NCBI RefSeq assembly: GCF_947179515.1
Contig: NC_067477.1
Coordinates: 132,048,465-132,112,464 of the forward strand
Direction of reading: 5' to 3'
DNA length: 64,000 bases
Source of the DNA: Apodemus sylvaticus
Lineage: Eukaryota; Chordata; Mammalia; Rodentia; Muridae
Part shown: piece after piece, positions 10,016 to 20,130 of the stretch
How the letters are laid out: each line of letters opens with the position of its first letter
Position numbering within the stretch: the first letter of the stretch is position 1
Position numbers and translations under genes: made by a program
The notes under the pieces: generated by a model
What the model was told of the DNA's origin: nothing
Databases searched by the model: none
What the model saw: the letters and a program-made list of their open reading frames with translations, nothing else

Positions 10016-10905
10016 TCTGCCTATAAATAATTGATAAACAAGCTTCCTGGGGGGCCACTAGAATAAGTGATGAAGGGGTTTTATTTTAATCAAAGCCAGC
10101 TTGTGTCCTCCAACTAGAGGTCCAGCTTGACCGTCCCTGCCCATGGTCACAGCTAGTAAGGCCACCATTTACACAGGGAGGCCAGCATTCCCCCGGACAG
10201 TCCCAGTTACAGGGGAAGGGACAACACCCTGGTCGCCTCCTGCAGCTGCCTCAGCACGGTGGCCAGTGGAGCTCACCATGAAATTGGTTCTCCATACCTC
10301 CCAACCCCAGACCAGGAGGCAGCTGGCTGACGTCAGCGTGGGTCCCACCAGAGGAGAGGCCTTTGCCAGCCAAGGGAATCCAGCCACCCCCTCCACCCAG
10401 CCCAGGTTTCTGCCAAATCCTGTGCCAGTCCCTCCTGATGGGGACACTTCATTTGGCCTAAGGAAGCTCCTGGCTTTTACATTTCCCAAATTAAGCCAAG
10501 GCTGCTAACTGAAGTGTGGGGGTGTCCACAGCGGGCCCCTTGAAGCCTGGAACAGAGTCTCTCGGGAGGAATCCAAGGGCAAGTGAAGATAATGAAGAAG
10601 TCAGGGGGCCCTGGTGAGATTGGAAGGGGTGGCTCTGACCCTGCCTCTGGTGACCTTGATCCCCACAGAGAAAGGGCCTCGGACGAGAATGACTGAGGAA
10701 GAGGAAGGGCATAGAAAGACAGCACCGGCCTCCACCGAGGACTCCGGACTGTTGACGTGGGAGAGACAGGCCCGCGCAGCCTTGGTCTGGCTCTGGTCCA
10801 CCGTGAGGAGGAAATGGTTTTCACTAAAAAACAAAGTTGAAAAACAGTTTGCTGAAGGGGAATGAAAGAGGAAAGGGAGGAAGGAAGAAGAGGGGAGGGG
10901 AGGGG
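10016..10905. other. Unique DNA, no gene recognised
   Basis: Overlapping chance frames (up to 121 codons) occur on both strands at 10143-10865 without any recognisable domain. The right end is an AG-rich stretch with GGGGA repeats (10870-10908). Confidence 0.45.
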
Positions 10906-10913
10906 AGGGCTAG

Positions 10914-10985
10914 CTCAAACTGTCTGCTCATCAGAATCACCTGGGCAGCTGCTAAAAACACAGATTCCAAAGCCCATGCCAAGTC
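10914..10985 (+). repeat. MER5-type (Charlie) DNA transposon fragment
   Basis: The phrase 'catcagaatcacctgggcag' followed by 'acacagattccaaagccca' is characteristic of MER5-type non-autonomous hAT elements. Only the left part is recognisable. Confidence 0.65.
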
Positions 10986-12059
10986 AGTAAAATGTTATTC
11001 TTGGTAGGCTGGCTTTCTCTTCCTTACGGTTTAAAGACATAGCCTCAACTTAACCAGCTTGGAAGACCTGGTACTGGGTGTGCCAAGGTGAAGGGCTGGC
11101 TGGCTCACAGTCCTTAAGGAAACGCCAAACCAAAGAGACCCAATGGATGGACGCAGGGAAAAACTCCTAAAGCTACTCACTCCTCCCTGGCCAGTGTGGG
11201 GGGCCAGTGTGGGGCTCCCCGAGCTGAATCCCTGCGCTTGCCCTCATCCGTGTTCCCAGAGGAGGGTCTCCAGGACTCTGCTAACACCTTCCCCTTGTCC
11301 CTGCCCCCTCAGCCCCTGGCCACCTGTGGGAGGCTCGGGCATTCCCAGCCTGCAGCCTGCAGCCTGCAGCCTGCAGCCTGCAGCCTAGCGGGTCTCCTGA
11401 CAGGCCTTGGCACTGTGGTTAATTAAGGAGCTGGATCACCCAGGTGCGGTGTCTTCGTAAGAGCGACACAGGCAAGAGAACTGTAGGATGAGGGAGGCAG
11501 AGATCTTTGCAGATCAGAGAAGGGGCCAAGACCAAAGTTCACAGCTCAGCGGGAGACATTGGAGGGGCAAGGAATGGCTTCTTTCCAGACCCTGCCAGCA
11601 GAACCTGCCCTGCAGCCACACTGATTTTAGCCCAGCAATACTGATGTGGACTCAGCCCCTAAAGAGAGTGCGTGCCTGCTGTTTCCAGACGCCTCCCTTA
11701 CAGAGCCCTGTGTATGACTCCAACAGGCTTCCCACTTCACCAACCAGCTCGCATCAGAAACTCGAGGGTCCCCACAGTCCCTCACCACCCAGCCTTCTGC
11801 TGAGCCTCTCCAGATCCCTCAAGCATATTTTCAATGTCCCTCACAGGCCCTTATGTCCGAGCAGTCAATACGCTGGTCTTCTTTCCTTTCTGATCCCACC
11901 TCGGTGTGGCCACGTGGTCAGGGTTCTGTTCTCTCCTGTTACAATGACTCCTTCCTAGCCATTGTCCCAAAGTGAGGCCTGGTACTCCACACCCTGACTC
12001 CCAGCAGTAGGAGGCTCTCCACGTGCCTTCCTGGCCTTTTTGATGAGACCCAGGTCACC
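10986..12059. other. Unique DNA, no gene recognised
   Basis: No exon is recognised. The stretch includes the heptamer repeat at 11347 (listed separately). A 156-codon frame at 11488-11958 has no recognisable domain, and its distal part overlaps L2-like sequence. Confidence 0.45.
11347..11387 (+). repeat. (AGCCTGC)n heptamer repeat
   Basis: Five perfect copies of AGCCTGC plus a partial sixth. The period is not a multiple of three, so all three frames cycle through it. It contains overlapping CTGCAG palindromes (PstI sites) every 7 bp. Confidence 0.95.
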
Positions 12060-12160
12060 TGCTCATCCCTCAACACCTCACCTTCCAGAAAGTCCTCCCT
12101 GGTTGTCACGATACTCACTCAGTGATCGGCACATAGTAGGTATTCAATACGCATCTGGGG
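12060..12160 (+). repeat. L2 LINE 3' end fragment
   Basis: The phrases 'ccttccagaaagtcctccct' and 'cggcacatagtaggtattca' match the conserved L2 3' end in sense order, with the intervening part shortened. Confidence 0.55.
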
Positions 12161-12229
12161 CCCAGACACAGCTGGTCAGCTTTTAAGAAGTGGCTGGAGC
12201 CCAAGGGATGTCAGGAATGAGTTAACCCA

Positions 12230-12626
12230 CGGATGGTTACCAATTGGACGACACTATGGAAAGGTGTCGGAAGTTATGGAGGTGGGGCCCGGATGGAGGA
12301 TGCGGATCATGGTTCCCTTCACCCCAGAGAGTTCATTCCCACAGGGCTACTTTCACACTTCTCTCAAACCTCTGCTCAAATGTACCATCTACTAGTTACC
12401 TCCCCGCTAGAAAGCTCTATCTTGTCCCTGATCCTTCAGTCTGCCACGCGGGGCGCTCTTGTGCTCCCTACCCAGCATCCTGTGCGCCTGCCATCCTGCC
12501 CATCTCATTGGAAAGTGTGGACTGCAGTGCAGCTCAGCATGGATAATCTCCGAGACCAAATAAATGCTTCCTCCATTTAAATTGTCTCTCGGGTGTTTAT
12601 CACAGTAACAAGTCTGACTAACACAC
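12230..12626 (+). repeat. Probable rodent MaLR-like LTR remnant
   Basis: The left part has 'ggaaaggtgtcggaagttat' then 'ggaggtggggcccggatgga'. The right end has 'gaccaaataaatgcttcctc' and 'atcacagtaacaagtctgac', resembling 5' and 3' portions of rodent MaLR LTRs. Roughly 12340-12500 looks inserted or unrelated, possibly L2-like. The identity is tentative. Confidence 0.4.
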
Positions 12627-12629
12627 TAA

Positions 12630-12803
12630 AAATACCTTTTTATTATATTTGTAAATATGTGTATGGAGGTGGGATATGTGCACATAACTACAGATCCCCG
12701 CGGAGACCAGAAGGTGTTGGAGCTGCCTGACGTGGGTGCTGGCAACCAAATTCTGGGACTTCTAGAAGAGCAGTATGTGCTTCTGAACCCTCTCTAGCCC
12801 CTC
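12630..12803 (-). repeat. B3-type SINE, antisense
   Basis: It runs from 'tttttattatatttgtaaat' through 'cggagaccagaaggtgttgg', 'gagctgcctgacgtgggtgc' and an eroded 'ctctctagcccc' head. It is a complete but diverged B3. Confidence 0.85.
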
Positions 12804-12807
12804 AAAT

Positions 12808-12958
12808 TCTCCTCCTCCTCCTCCTCCTCCTCCTCCTCCTCCTCCTCCTCCTCCTCCTCCTCCTCCTCCTTCTCCTTCCCCTTCCCCTTCTTTTCCTCCT
12901 CCTCCTCCTTCTTCTCCTTCTCCTCCTTCTCCTCCTCCTCTTCCTCCTCCTTCTCCCC
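12808..12958 (+). repeat. (TCC)n / polypyrimidine microsatellite
   Basis: About 62 bp of pure TCC (21 units) continues as mixed CTT/TCC to 12958. It lies between two antisense B3 copies, on the tail side of the right-hand one, so it probably grew from that SINE's tail. The Glu-rich minus-strand frame is an artefact. Confidence 0.95.
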
Positions 12959-12969
12959 ACCTCTCCCTT

Positions 12970-13190
12970 CTTCAGATTTTCCCTTTATTTTTATTTTATG
13001 TGTATGGTATGTATGCTGTGCACTACATGTATGCAATACCCGCAGAGACCAGAAGAGAGCGTCAGAGCTCCTGGAACTACACACAGCTGTTAGCTTCCCT
13101 CTGGCTGCTGGGACTCACACCCATGTTCTCTGGGGAAACAGCCTGTATTCTTAACTCCTGAGCCTTCTCTCCAGTCCCTAGCCCTGCAAT
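12970..13190 (-). repeat. B3-type SINE, antisense
   Basis: The order is 'tttatgtgtatggtatgtat', 'gcagagaccagaagagagcg', 'ctgctgggactcacaccc' and 'ctgagccttctctccagtcc'. An insertion-like change ('cctggaactacacacagctg') sits at the middle. Confidence 0.85.
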
Positions 13191-13310
13191 TCTTACTGTG
13201 CTGTTTACAAAGAAAAATCAGGTCTAATAATATTACCCACATTTTATTTAAATATGAGGGTATATGCTAATAATGGGTGTCTCCACTGAGTGTGATGATT
13301 ATGGGGTGTG

Positions 13311-13421
13311 TTTTTAAAGATTCATTTTATTTTTATTTATGTATGTGCACCTGTGCTCTATCCAGTGTTGATGCTGGGAACCAAATTCAAGTCCTTAACC
13401 ACTGAGTCATCTCTCCAGCTG
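13311..13421 (-). repeat. B3-type SINE with internal deletion, antisense
   Basis: The antisense tail part ('tttattttta tttatg', 'tgtgcacctgtgctctatcc') jumps directly to 'gatgctgggaaccaaattca' and 'cactgagtcatctctccagc'. The central 'gaccagaagaggg' block and its neighbourhood are missing. Confidence 0.8.
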
Positions 13422-13501
13422 CAGATGACAGATTTTTGTTTTATTTCATTGAACTTCTTATATTTTTTATCTTGTTTATTTATTTATTCATTCATGAATT
13501 C

Positions 13502-13880
13502 ATTTATTGGTGGTGGCGGTGGTGTGTGTATGCATGCATGTATGTGTATGTATGTGTGTATGCATGTGTGTATGTGTGTATATGTTGTGGGCATATGTGT
13601 ATGTGTATATATGTGTGTGTTCACGTCTGTGTGTATGTGTGTGTGCATGCCTATGTATATTTGTGTGTGCATGCCTGTGTGTTTATGTGTGTGCATGTGT
13701 GTATATGTATGTGTGTACATGCCTGTATACATGTGTGTATGTATGTGTGTGCATGTCTGTGTATATGTGTGTGAATATGTGTATGTAGTGTGTATACATG
13801 CCTGTGTTTATGTGTGTGTACATGTGTGTATGTAGTATGTGTGCATGCCTGTGTGTGTATACATGCATGTGTGTTCACGC
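13502..13880 (+). repeat. Compound (TG)n/(TATG)n/(CATG)n array
   Basis: About 380 bp of alternating purine-pyrimidine built from TGTG, TATG, GCATG and ACATG units. Cys/Val/Tyr-rich and His/Thr-rich frames on both strands are translations of this array, not proteins. Confidence 0.93.
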
Positions 13881-13955
13881 ACTCCTGGTATATGACAGTC
13901 ATGGTGAGCATACCACAGGACAGCTTTGTGGAGTCAGCTCCCTCCTGTCGCAGGT

Positions 13956-14010
13956 TTTTCCCTGTCCAATTACATCAGTGTAGAGAATGTCTGTGATTGG
14001 ACAGGGAAAA
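13956..14010. repeat. Inverted repeat with 15-bp perfect arms
   Basis: The left arm 'ttttccctgtccaat' (13956-13970) and the right arm 'attggacagggaaaa' (13996-14010) are exact reverse complements around a 25-bp spacer. No known transposon end is recognised here. It could form a hairpin in single-stranded DNA or RNA. Confidence 0.9.
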
Positions 14011-14335
14011 GGGAGGCGGAGCTAAGAGTTGCAGAGACAGAGAGCATCTCAGGAGAGTGAGGCAGAGGAGGAAGGAAGGCTGTGGACACATACCCACGTG
14101 GTGTTTGCCAGCCACAAGGAGCCATGATCTCACAAGGTTAGAAATATTGGGATAAAGCTTTCATCATTATCAACTGGCTCTGAAATTATTGTATTGACAT
14201 CTTATAAATTGTGATACTATTGATACATAGATCTGATTGGTTAATTAAGCTTTAAGAGTCATGATTCTATCGGGGTACTGGGTATTGTGATGGCTGATCG
14301 TGGGGTGTGGAGGGCATTGTGTGGTAGCAAGAGGA
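14011..14335. other. AT-rich unique or unidentified repeat DNA
   Basis: The segment 14140-14270 is AT-rich, with 'gattggttaattaagcttta'. Its style resembles an LTR remnant, but I cannot assign a family. No gene is visible. Confidence 0.35.
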
Positions 14336-14338
14336 ACT

Positions 14339-14360
14339 GGGGCGGGGGTGGGGTGGGGGG
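14339..14360 (+). other. G-quadruplex motif on the plus strand
   Basis: Runs of 4, 5, 4 and 6 G are separated by single C, T and T. This is a textbook four-tract motif with one-base loops and probably the most stable quadruplex candidate in the window. Confidence 0.75.
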
Positions 14361-14436
14361 ACCAGAGAGAGGGCCGGGTGGGAGCCAGCAGGAGCTCAGG
14401 AGCATGGTCCAGCCTTGCAGAGAGATGGCGGGCTCG

Positions 14437-14563
14437 TTTTTTTTTTTTTTTTTTTTATTTCCTGCAACACCCTCCTTCACCTTTTACATGGGTTCAAGGG
14501 TCAAATGGGTCACCAAGCTTTCAGGGAAAACGCCACTGCCCAATGCGCCATCTCTCCAGCCCC
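14437..14563 (-). repeat. Degraded antisense SINE with poly-T tail
   Basis: A 20-bp T-run at 14437-14456 precedes 'tttcagggaaaacgccactg' and 'caatgcgccatctctccagc', the antisense B2/B3 head. The central body is not recognisable, so this is a truncated or heavily mutated copy. Confidence 0.55.
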
Positions 14564-17070
14564 CAATGTGTGGCTGATCTTCACTGCTTTGTAAGCTATT
14601 TCTTTTTTCTACCCTTTAACCCTGTTTTCAACCCTTATCACTAGATAGGAGAGAAAGAAGGAGAGAGGAGAGAGGCAGAGATAAAGATCTCTGAATTTAA
14701 TTTCTTTCCTTTTGTTTCTTCTTTGAGCATGACTACTAACAAATGGCAACCAACCCCCCTTATGTGCCCTCTGAAAAGTTCCCAGAATTCCAAATGTCAC
14801 ATGATTGCAGAAACTATCTACGGCTAGCAAAATCACGCCTTGGATAGGGCATGAGGCAAATCATAGTCAGCTGCTGCAGACAGTCCAAAGCAGCCCTACA
14901 TCCCCACACCTGGGATTAATACAAAAGCACATTCTTATAATATTTCTGCGCTTTTTTTTAAAGAAACCAAAATTCCAGATTTGTCACTATGCCAACATTG
15001 CTTTTAAAAGCTTCATTACATTCTGTTTGCTGGATGGCTCATCATTTATTTAACCAGTCTCCTCCTGTTCTGTTGGACACTTGGGCTGCTCTCTGTCTTG
15101 CAGATTTGTAGGTAGCCGTGAAGAGCAACCTCACAGCCAAACCTTTCCTTGTCCTCTGTCTCCACCATTGGAACAGATGCCAGAGACAGACCCCAGTGGG
15201 TTTCCCTTCCATCCCTGAGGAGGCCCAGAGCAATCAAGAAACCCTAGAGGCTTTGGTACTAAGCCTTCCACACCATGTTCAGGGGCTCCCCCACCCGAAA
15301 TCACCACAGTTCTCTCTCCCTAGAGCTGTCCTGGGTCTTGACCTTCCTGTCCCTCAGCCTTCATATTCCCCTGGGAGGCTAAACTGCATCTCCCAGCTGG
15401 GCATGAGGCCATTTGCCTCCTGAGGTGCAGTCCCTGTTAGGTAAAAACTGAACAGTAAGTACATTTATTTATTTACTGACTATCTTTCTGGGTAGTCTGT
15501 GGGGACAGAGGCAGGTCACACGATGCAGAGCAACTGCTCAAGGACTCACTTCATTCAAGACAGAGAGGACCCTATATTTATACCTCAGGCCCAGCTCCAG
15601 CCTCATGAATAACCCAGAGCCCACTCTTGGGGTGTTGCTTTCTCCTCATGGCACTAAAGCTCTAAAGAAGGGTGCTGCTTTTCTGAGGGCTTGGGTGCCT
15701 ATCGGTGTACCCCAAGCTGGCTTTGAGACTGCAGTCCTGGGATCCAGCTGCGTCTACAAGGGCGTTGGTGCCACTCTCCGAGGGGTGCTCAGCCTCTCCT
15801 TGAGCACACCTCTTTCTGTGACTTTACCCCTTGTTTAAGGCTGAATGCAAATGCTTTGAGACCGCTCACTGGCCACAGGGCTCTCTTCCTCAGCTAACCA
15901 GAACCAGAACTCACCTCCCAAGGCCACCTGCCCACAGCCCTGTCAGCTTTGCCTCTCCTTCCCACCCACAGCATGGGCGCTGGCCTCACAGTGGAGCTTC
16001 AGGCCCTAGGGCCTCTCTGAATGTATGGCTACCTGGGGGCCTTCCCCTGCGACACAGACTCTCTGTTTTCACACTGGGTGGTTCTCCTGGCTCTCCCACA
16101 GAGCTATCTTCTTGCCTCAGCTCCCCACTGATGTGGGGGCACAGCCATTTAACCCCCACAATTAAGCAAGCCCAAAATAGTGACCCAGTGGGAACCTGGC
16201 GAGGGGCGAGGCCACTTCCTCAGGTAAGTGTTTCCAGGAGGTTTGACAGCCCTAGGCTCCCGGACAGGCACCAGCCTGCACAGGGCCTTCCTGACAATCT
16301 CTGTCCTAAGGGGCCCCAGGCACTTTCTTGCCAGGGATATGACTCTGGCCTGGTGGCTTGTGAGGGTTTGTGGCTGGAACAATCAAAGCCACCAGTCTCA
16401 GCTCCCTGACCACTTCCTCCATGGGGCTCTGGTAACTACAGACAGGGTCTACATTCCCTCCTCCTCACACACCCCTGCCTCGGTTCCATCTCCCCGACCT
16501 CCTGTAGCCCAGGGCACTTGGGAAGGTAGGACAAGCCTTTCTGCACTCCTGTGCCCCCTCCTGCCACAGAGACAGGCCCTCTTCCTCCAGGGCCTCAGGG
16601 AACCTTCTCAGACAGGGGTGGGTGGGAACCCCACTGACAGCCCACCCCATTCCAGCCACGGATGATTGCTACATGTTTAACCACAACGGCAACCTTGTAA
16701 GTAGACAACAAAATGCATTCTCCATTTTAGTCAAGGGCAAGCCCATCCCTTCTGTGGTAGGGACCCAAACCCTTGGAACACAGCCCTGACATCTTTTCTC
16801 ACAGTCCAGGCAGTGAGTGAATTTTGCCCACGGGATCCCACCACGTCCCAGAACCCAGCCTCCTCGCCTCTTCGGCTACCGTGTCTCCACCTGGTTTACT
16901 GTGCCACACCCCATCATGTCCTTAGTGGATTTACGGTAGAGAGGGCCTGGCAGAGCAGAGCTGAGAGGTGAGGGAGGAAAGCCAGTCCAAGGCTAAATTA
17001 CGCCAGAATCCTATGTGCTAAGGGCCTTCCGGCCTAGAATTGGCCTCATCCGAGCTATTAATAAGAAGAG
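14564..17070. other. Unique DNA, no gene recognised
   Basis: This is one of the larger repeat-poor stretches. It contains a GA-rich patch (14649-14690), small TTTA repeats near 15459-15475 and a strong 5' splice-site-like string at 16221-16230. A 192-codon frame at 15831-16409 spans that site but shows no recognisable domain. I cannot support a gene. Confidence 0.45.
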
Positions 17071-17072
17071 AA

Positions 17073-17112
17073 AGGCTGGAGAAATGGCTCAGCAGTTAAG
17101 AGCACAGGTGCA
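17073..17112 (+). repeat. B2/B3 SINE head fragment
   Basis: Only the tRNA-like 5' head remains ('aggctggagaaatggctcag', 'cagttaagagcacaggtg'). The sequence after 17112 is not SINE, so the copy is 3'-truncated. Confidence 0.75.
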
Positions 17113-17557
17113 ACCCAAAGCAAGGCTAGGAAGAGACTGGCCATCCTGCCCACGTGTGGGCTAGAGGTCCAGAGTGCAGAAGACACTGAGCATACTCACC
17201 CAGCACAAGGGTCATCAGATCCCAGGTCAACTTCACAAACCAGCCCAGACCCACTGAGGAAGGGACAGAGGTCAGCCAAGCCAAAAGCATGTACTGCCTG
17301 GGTGTGGAAACCAAGAGAGTTCTTCACTCCAAATGAGCCTGACGCTAGCCAGGACCTCTACCCAGTGGGGTCCCCGACCTCACAGGCCCCCCAGCACCCA
17401 ACCGGGGTTTCTTTTCCTTTAGCCATCTTGGACATCTGCCAAGATTCTCCCTCTCTTGGCCATTCCTTTTGTAGGCTGGAAAGGGAGTATGGCTGACAAG
17501 GGAGAATCTATTCCGGACCCAGCCAAAGCTGTTTCCAGCAAGCAGCTCACCCCTACA

Positions 17558-17560
<3 letters not shown>
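17113..17560. other. Unique DNA, nothing recognised
   Basis: No gene, repeat or regulatory element can be supported in this stretch. Confidence 0.4.

Positions 17561-17598
<38 letters not shown>
17561..17598 (+). repeat. (AC)n microsatellite
   Basis: Nineteen uninterrupted AC units. It is a likely polymorphic marker. Confidence 0.97.
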
Positions 17599-17600
<2 letters not shown>

Positions 17601-18967
17601 AAACCCCCATCCTACTCACCAGCCCAGCCCTGATCCTAGCCCTGACTCAGCCCATAAATTACCTAGGGATGGTGGCTGACTCAGCCAGGAAGCCCAGTGT
17701 CCCCCAGCCCCAACCCTAGGCCTCAGGCCCACAGCTGGCTCTCATTCCCAGAGTGCAGGCCCCTCCTCTCAGGAAATTCCTGGAAAATATCAGGCTTCTT
17801 GGAGGGGAGATCTCCTAACCACAGCGCCAGCAGGGACCAAAGGCACCACAGCCCATCCATCATCCTGCTGCCCTGCCCTGCCCCTCCTCCCCCAGCCTGT
17901 GGCTCTGTGTGGGACTGAATGTGGAGGTGTTAGTCTCCCTCGAGTACTAGACACACAGTCCTGAAGGGAACAGAGCTCAGAGAACGGTGTGGGGTGGGGC
18001 ATCCAAGCATGCTTTGGGGAGGCAAATGACCAGTCCAGAGTGAGGGAAGATGTTGAAACCTGATAGGTGAAGAGGCAGGAAGAATGTTCCGGACTCCAAG
18101 GTAGTGTGAGCAAGGCCCCTGCTCCTGTGTAGGAGCAGGGTGGGAAGGAGGCGAAAGGGCTTCTGGGCGATGGACAGGCTGGTGAGGCTGGAGTGCTAGG
18201 GTTCCTTAAACATTCAGAAGCTGCGGCAAGGCTTGAAGGCAAAGGCCCCAAAGATTCCGGGGGACTTAGGAGCACAGGACAGTGCTGGGGTGGCCAAGGA
18301 CCTGACCCATCTAGTTAAGCCCAGGGGAACCATGGCCCTGCCAGCATCCTCAGATGGTCTGCTTAGGCCTGGGAGACAGAACACAGCCCCTGCCTCACCT
18401 CATACAGTACAGTAAGGAGGGTCCTGCTAGGAGCCCAGACAGAGGCATGGCCTCTGGGAGTCCCCGGCCTGCACAGAGAATATGTCACTTCCTCAGAGCA
18501 CTTCAAACCTAATGAAGAAAGATTTCCAAGTCCCTCCTACCTCCCCTGGGCCTTAGGCTTCCTTGAATCCCTTCCTCAAAAATCCCATTTGTTTTGTGAG
18601 GAGAGCCAAGCCCAGGTCACGGATAAGTCTTCCTTACAAAACAGGTCTTTAAACTATGGAAATGCTTGACCGCTTTCCCCCTCGGGAATGCTACAGCCAC
18701 AGAAGAGGGAAACAAAATGAGGGGCTCACTGGAGGATAGGCAGTGTCCAGAGTCGTTCTGCCCCAGGCCAGGATGCTGACGATGACCGGCTGAATCCGGT
18801 GTTTGCTCCCTCTCCCGGGAACAGTAGCTTTCCAGTATCTTGACCAGGTCAAAGACAGGCAAAGACACAGCCCTCCAGACAAACCAAAAGAAAGATGGAG
18901 ATGAAAATAGCGGCAGTGGGTGGACACACCATGGAAGCAAGGTTCCCGGTGTGTCCTCAGCTCTGAG
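17599..18967. other. Unique DNA, no gene recognised
   Basis: The segment 18050-18230 ('gcaggaagaatgttccggac', 'gtgagcaaggcccctgctcc') faintly resembles a mammal-wide interspersed repeat I cannot name. The 161-codon minus-strand frame at 17790-18275 has no domain that I recognise. Confidence 0.4.
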
Positions 18968-19125
18968 GCCGGGAGGCTGTTTGATAGACAGTGTCTTAGT
19001 AAGTCCCGCCTTGTGCCCAGCTGGCGGAAGGCCTTCCACAGCCCCAGCCGGGAGGCTGTTTGATAGACAGTGTCTTAGTAAGTCCCGCCTTGTGCCCAGC
19101 TGGCGGAAGGCCTTCCACAGCCCCA
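18968..19125 (+). repeat. Exact 79-bp tandem duplication
   Basis: Units 18968-19046 and 19047-19125 are identical base for base by eye, starting 'gccgggaggctgtttgatag' and ending 'ccttccacagcccca'. The match continues only 2 bp into a third unit. The sequence is not a known interspersed repeat. The period is not a multiple of three, so each copy is read in a different frame. Confidence 0.95.
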
Positions 19126-19792
19126 GCATCAAAGCCGTTAAAACACACCACGGATGCTCCTAGGTTACCTGTTGTACGGCCCAGCTCCACCCGGCTCTGA
19201 CAGAGCTTCTTCTTTGGGCACCGAGACAAGCCAGCTCCTGGCGGAGTCCTTCCACTGTACTTTAGTTTGGCTTGTAAACCAAAGATGAATGAATAGAGCA
19301 AGAACAACCCAGACAGGCCTACTAGAAGCTTGAGGCTCTATTCTGTACCTGGGGCTGAGGGACACTTCCTGCTGTGTTGGGTGAGGACACACCAGCTGGG
19401 CTGCCCTCGGACAGCAGGGTGGGATATCCTGCCTCATTGTTCCTGGTCCACTTGTTTTCCAGAACTCTATCCCACCATTCAGAAGAGTAAACACTGAGGC
19501 TGAGGACCTCCTGTCTGGGCCAGAAACTGGTTCAGCCCTTAAACTAAAAAAACGTCAGGAAGATCTTACCAATGGAACTGGGCTCACAATGCCCATGCTG
19601 GGCCAGGCTACATCCCTGGAGGCACAACAGAAATCGGGAAAGGCCTGGTGATGACTGGACTCCCCGTGGGCCTTTTGCCTCTGGCATCAAGGAAGACTGA
19701 AAGCTATATATATAAAATCCAGGGCCCTGTTTTGGTGGCTGTGAACATCTGTTTAGATAACTGGCCCTCTGTTAGAGCTAATGGCACAGGAA
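19126..19792. other. Unique DNA, nothing recognised
   Basis: Apart from a TATA-like 'tatatatataaaa'-type string near 19706-19718, no feature is recognised. No exon or transcription start is supported. Confidence 0.4.
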
Positions 19793-20130
19793 AGTGTCTT
19801 AGTTAGACTTTCCATTGCTATGAACAGACACCATGACCATGGCAACGCTTATTAAAGGCAACATTGAATTGCAGCTGGCTTGCAGGTTCAAAGGCTCAGT
19901 CTATTATCATCATGGCGGGAGCATGGCAGCGTCCAGGCAGACATGGAGCAGGAGGAGCTGAGAGTTCTACATCTCAGCTCCAAAAGCTTTCCAAAAGCAA
20001 ACAGAAGACTGGCTTCCAGGCAGCTAGGACAAGGGTCTTAAAGCCCACACCCACAGTGACGCACTTCCTCCAACAAGGCCACACCTCCAAATAGTGCCCC
20101 TCCCTGGGCCACGCACATACAACCCCCACA
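19793..20130 (-). repeat. Rodent LTR-like repeat (RMER-like), antisense
   Basis: It begins 'gtgtcttagttagactttcc', continues 'gacaccatgaccatggcaac', 'tatcatcatggcgggagcat', 'ctggcttccaggcagctagg', and ends near 'ccaaatagtgcccctccctg'. This is the same terminal sequence as the ends of the 28914-31371 element, here as a solo copy. Confidence 0.85.

Noticed and set aside
13308..13911. Cys/Val/Tyr-rich frame of 175 codons and His/Thr-rich reverse frames
   Set aside because: They are low-complexity translations of the TG/TATG array, overlapping an antisense B3.
15831..16409. 192-codon plus-strand frame in unique DNA
   Set aside because: It has no recognised domain and its composition is typical of GC-rich chance frames. 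It is kept only as a splice-site curiosity in the findings.
19706..19718. TATA-like string as a promoter
   Set aside because: It is an AT dinucleotide run with no initiator, exon or other promoter context.
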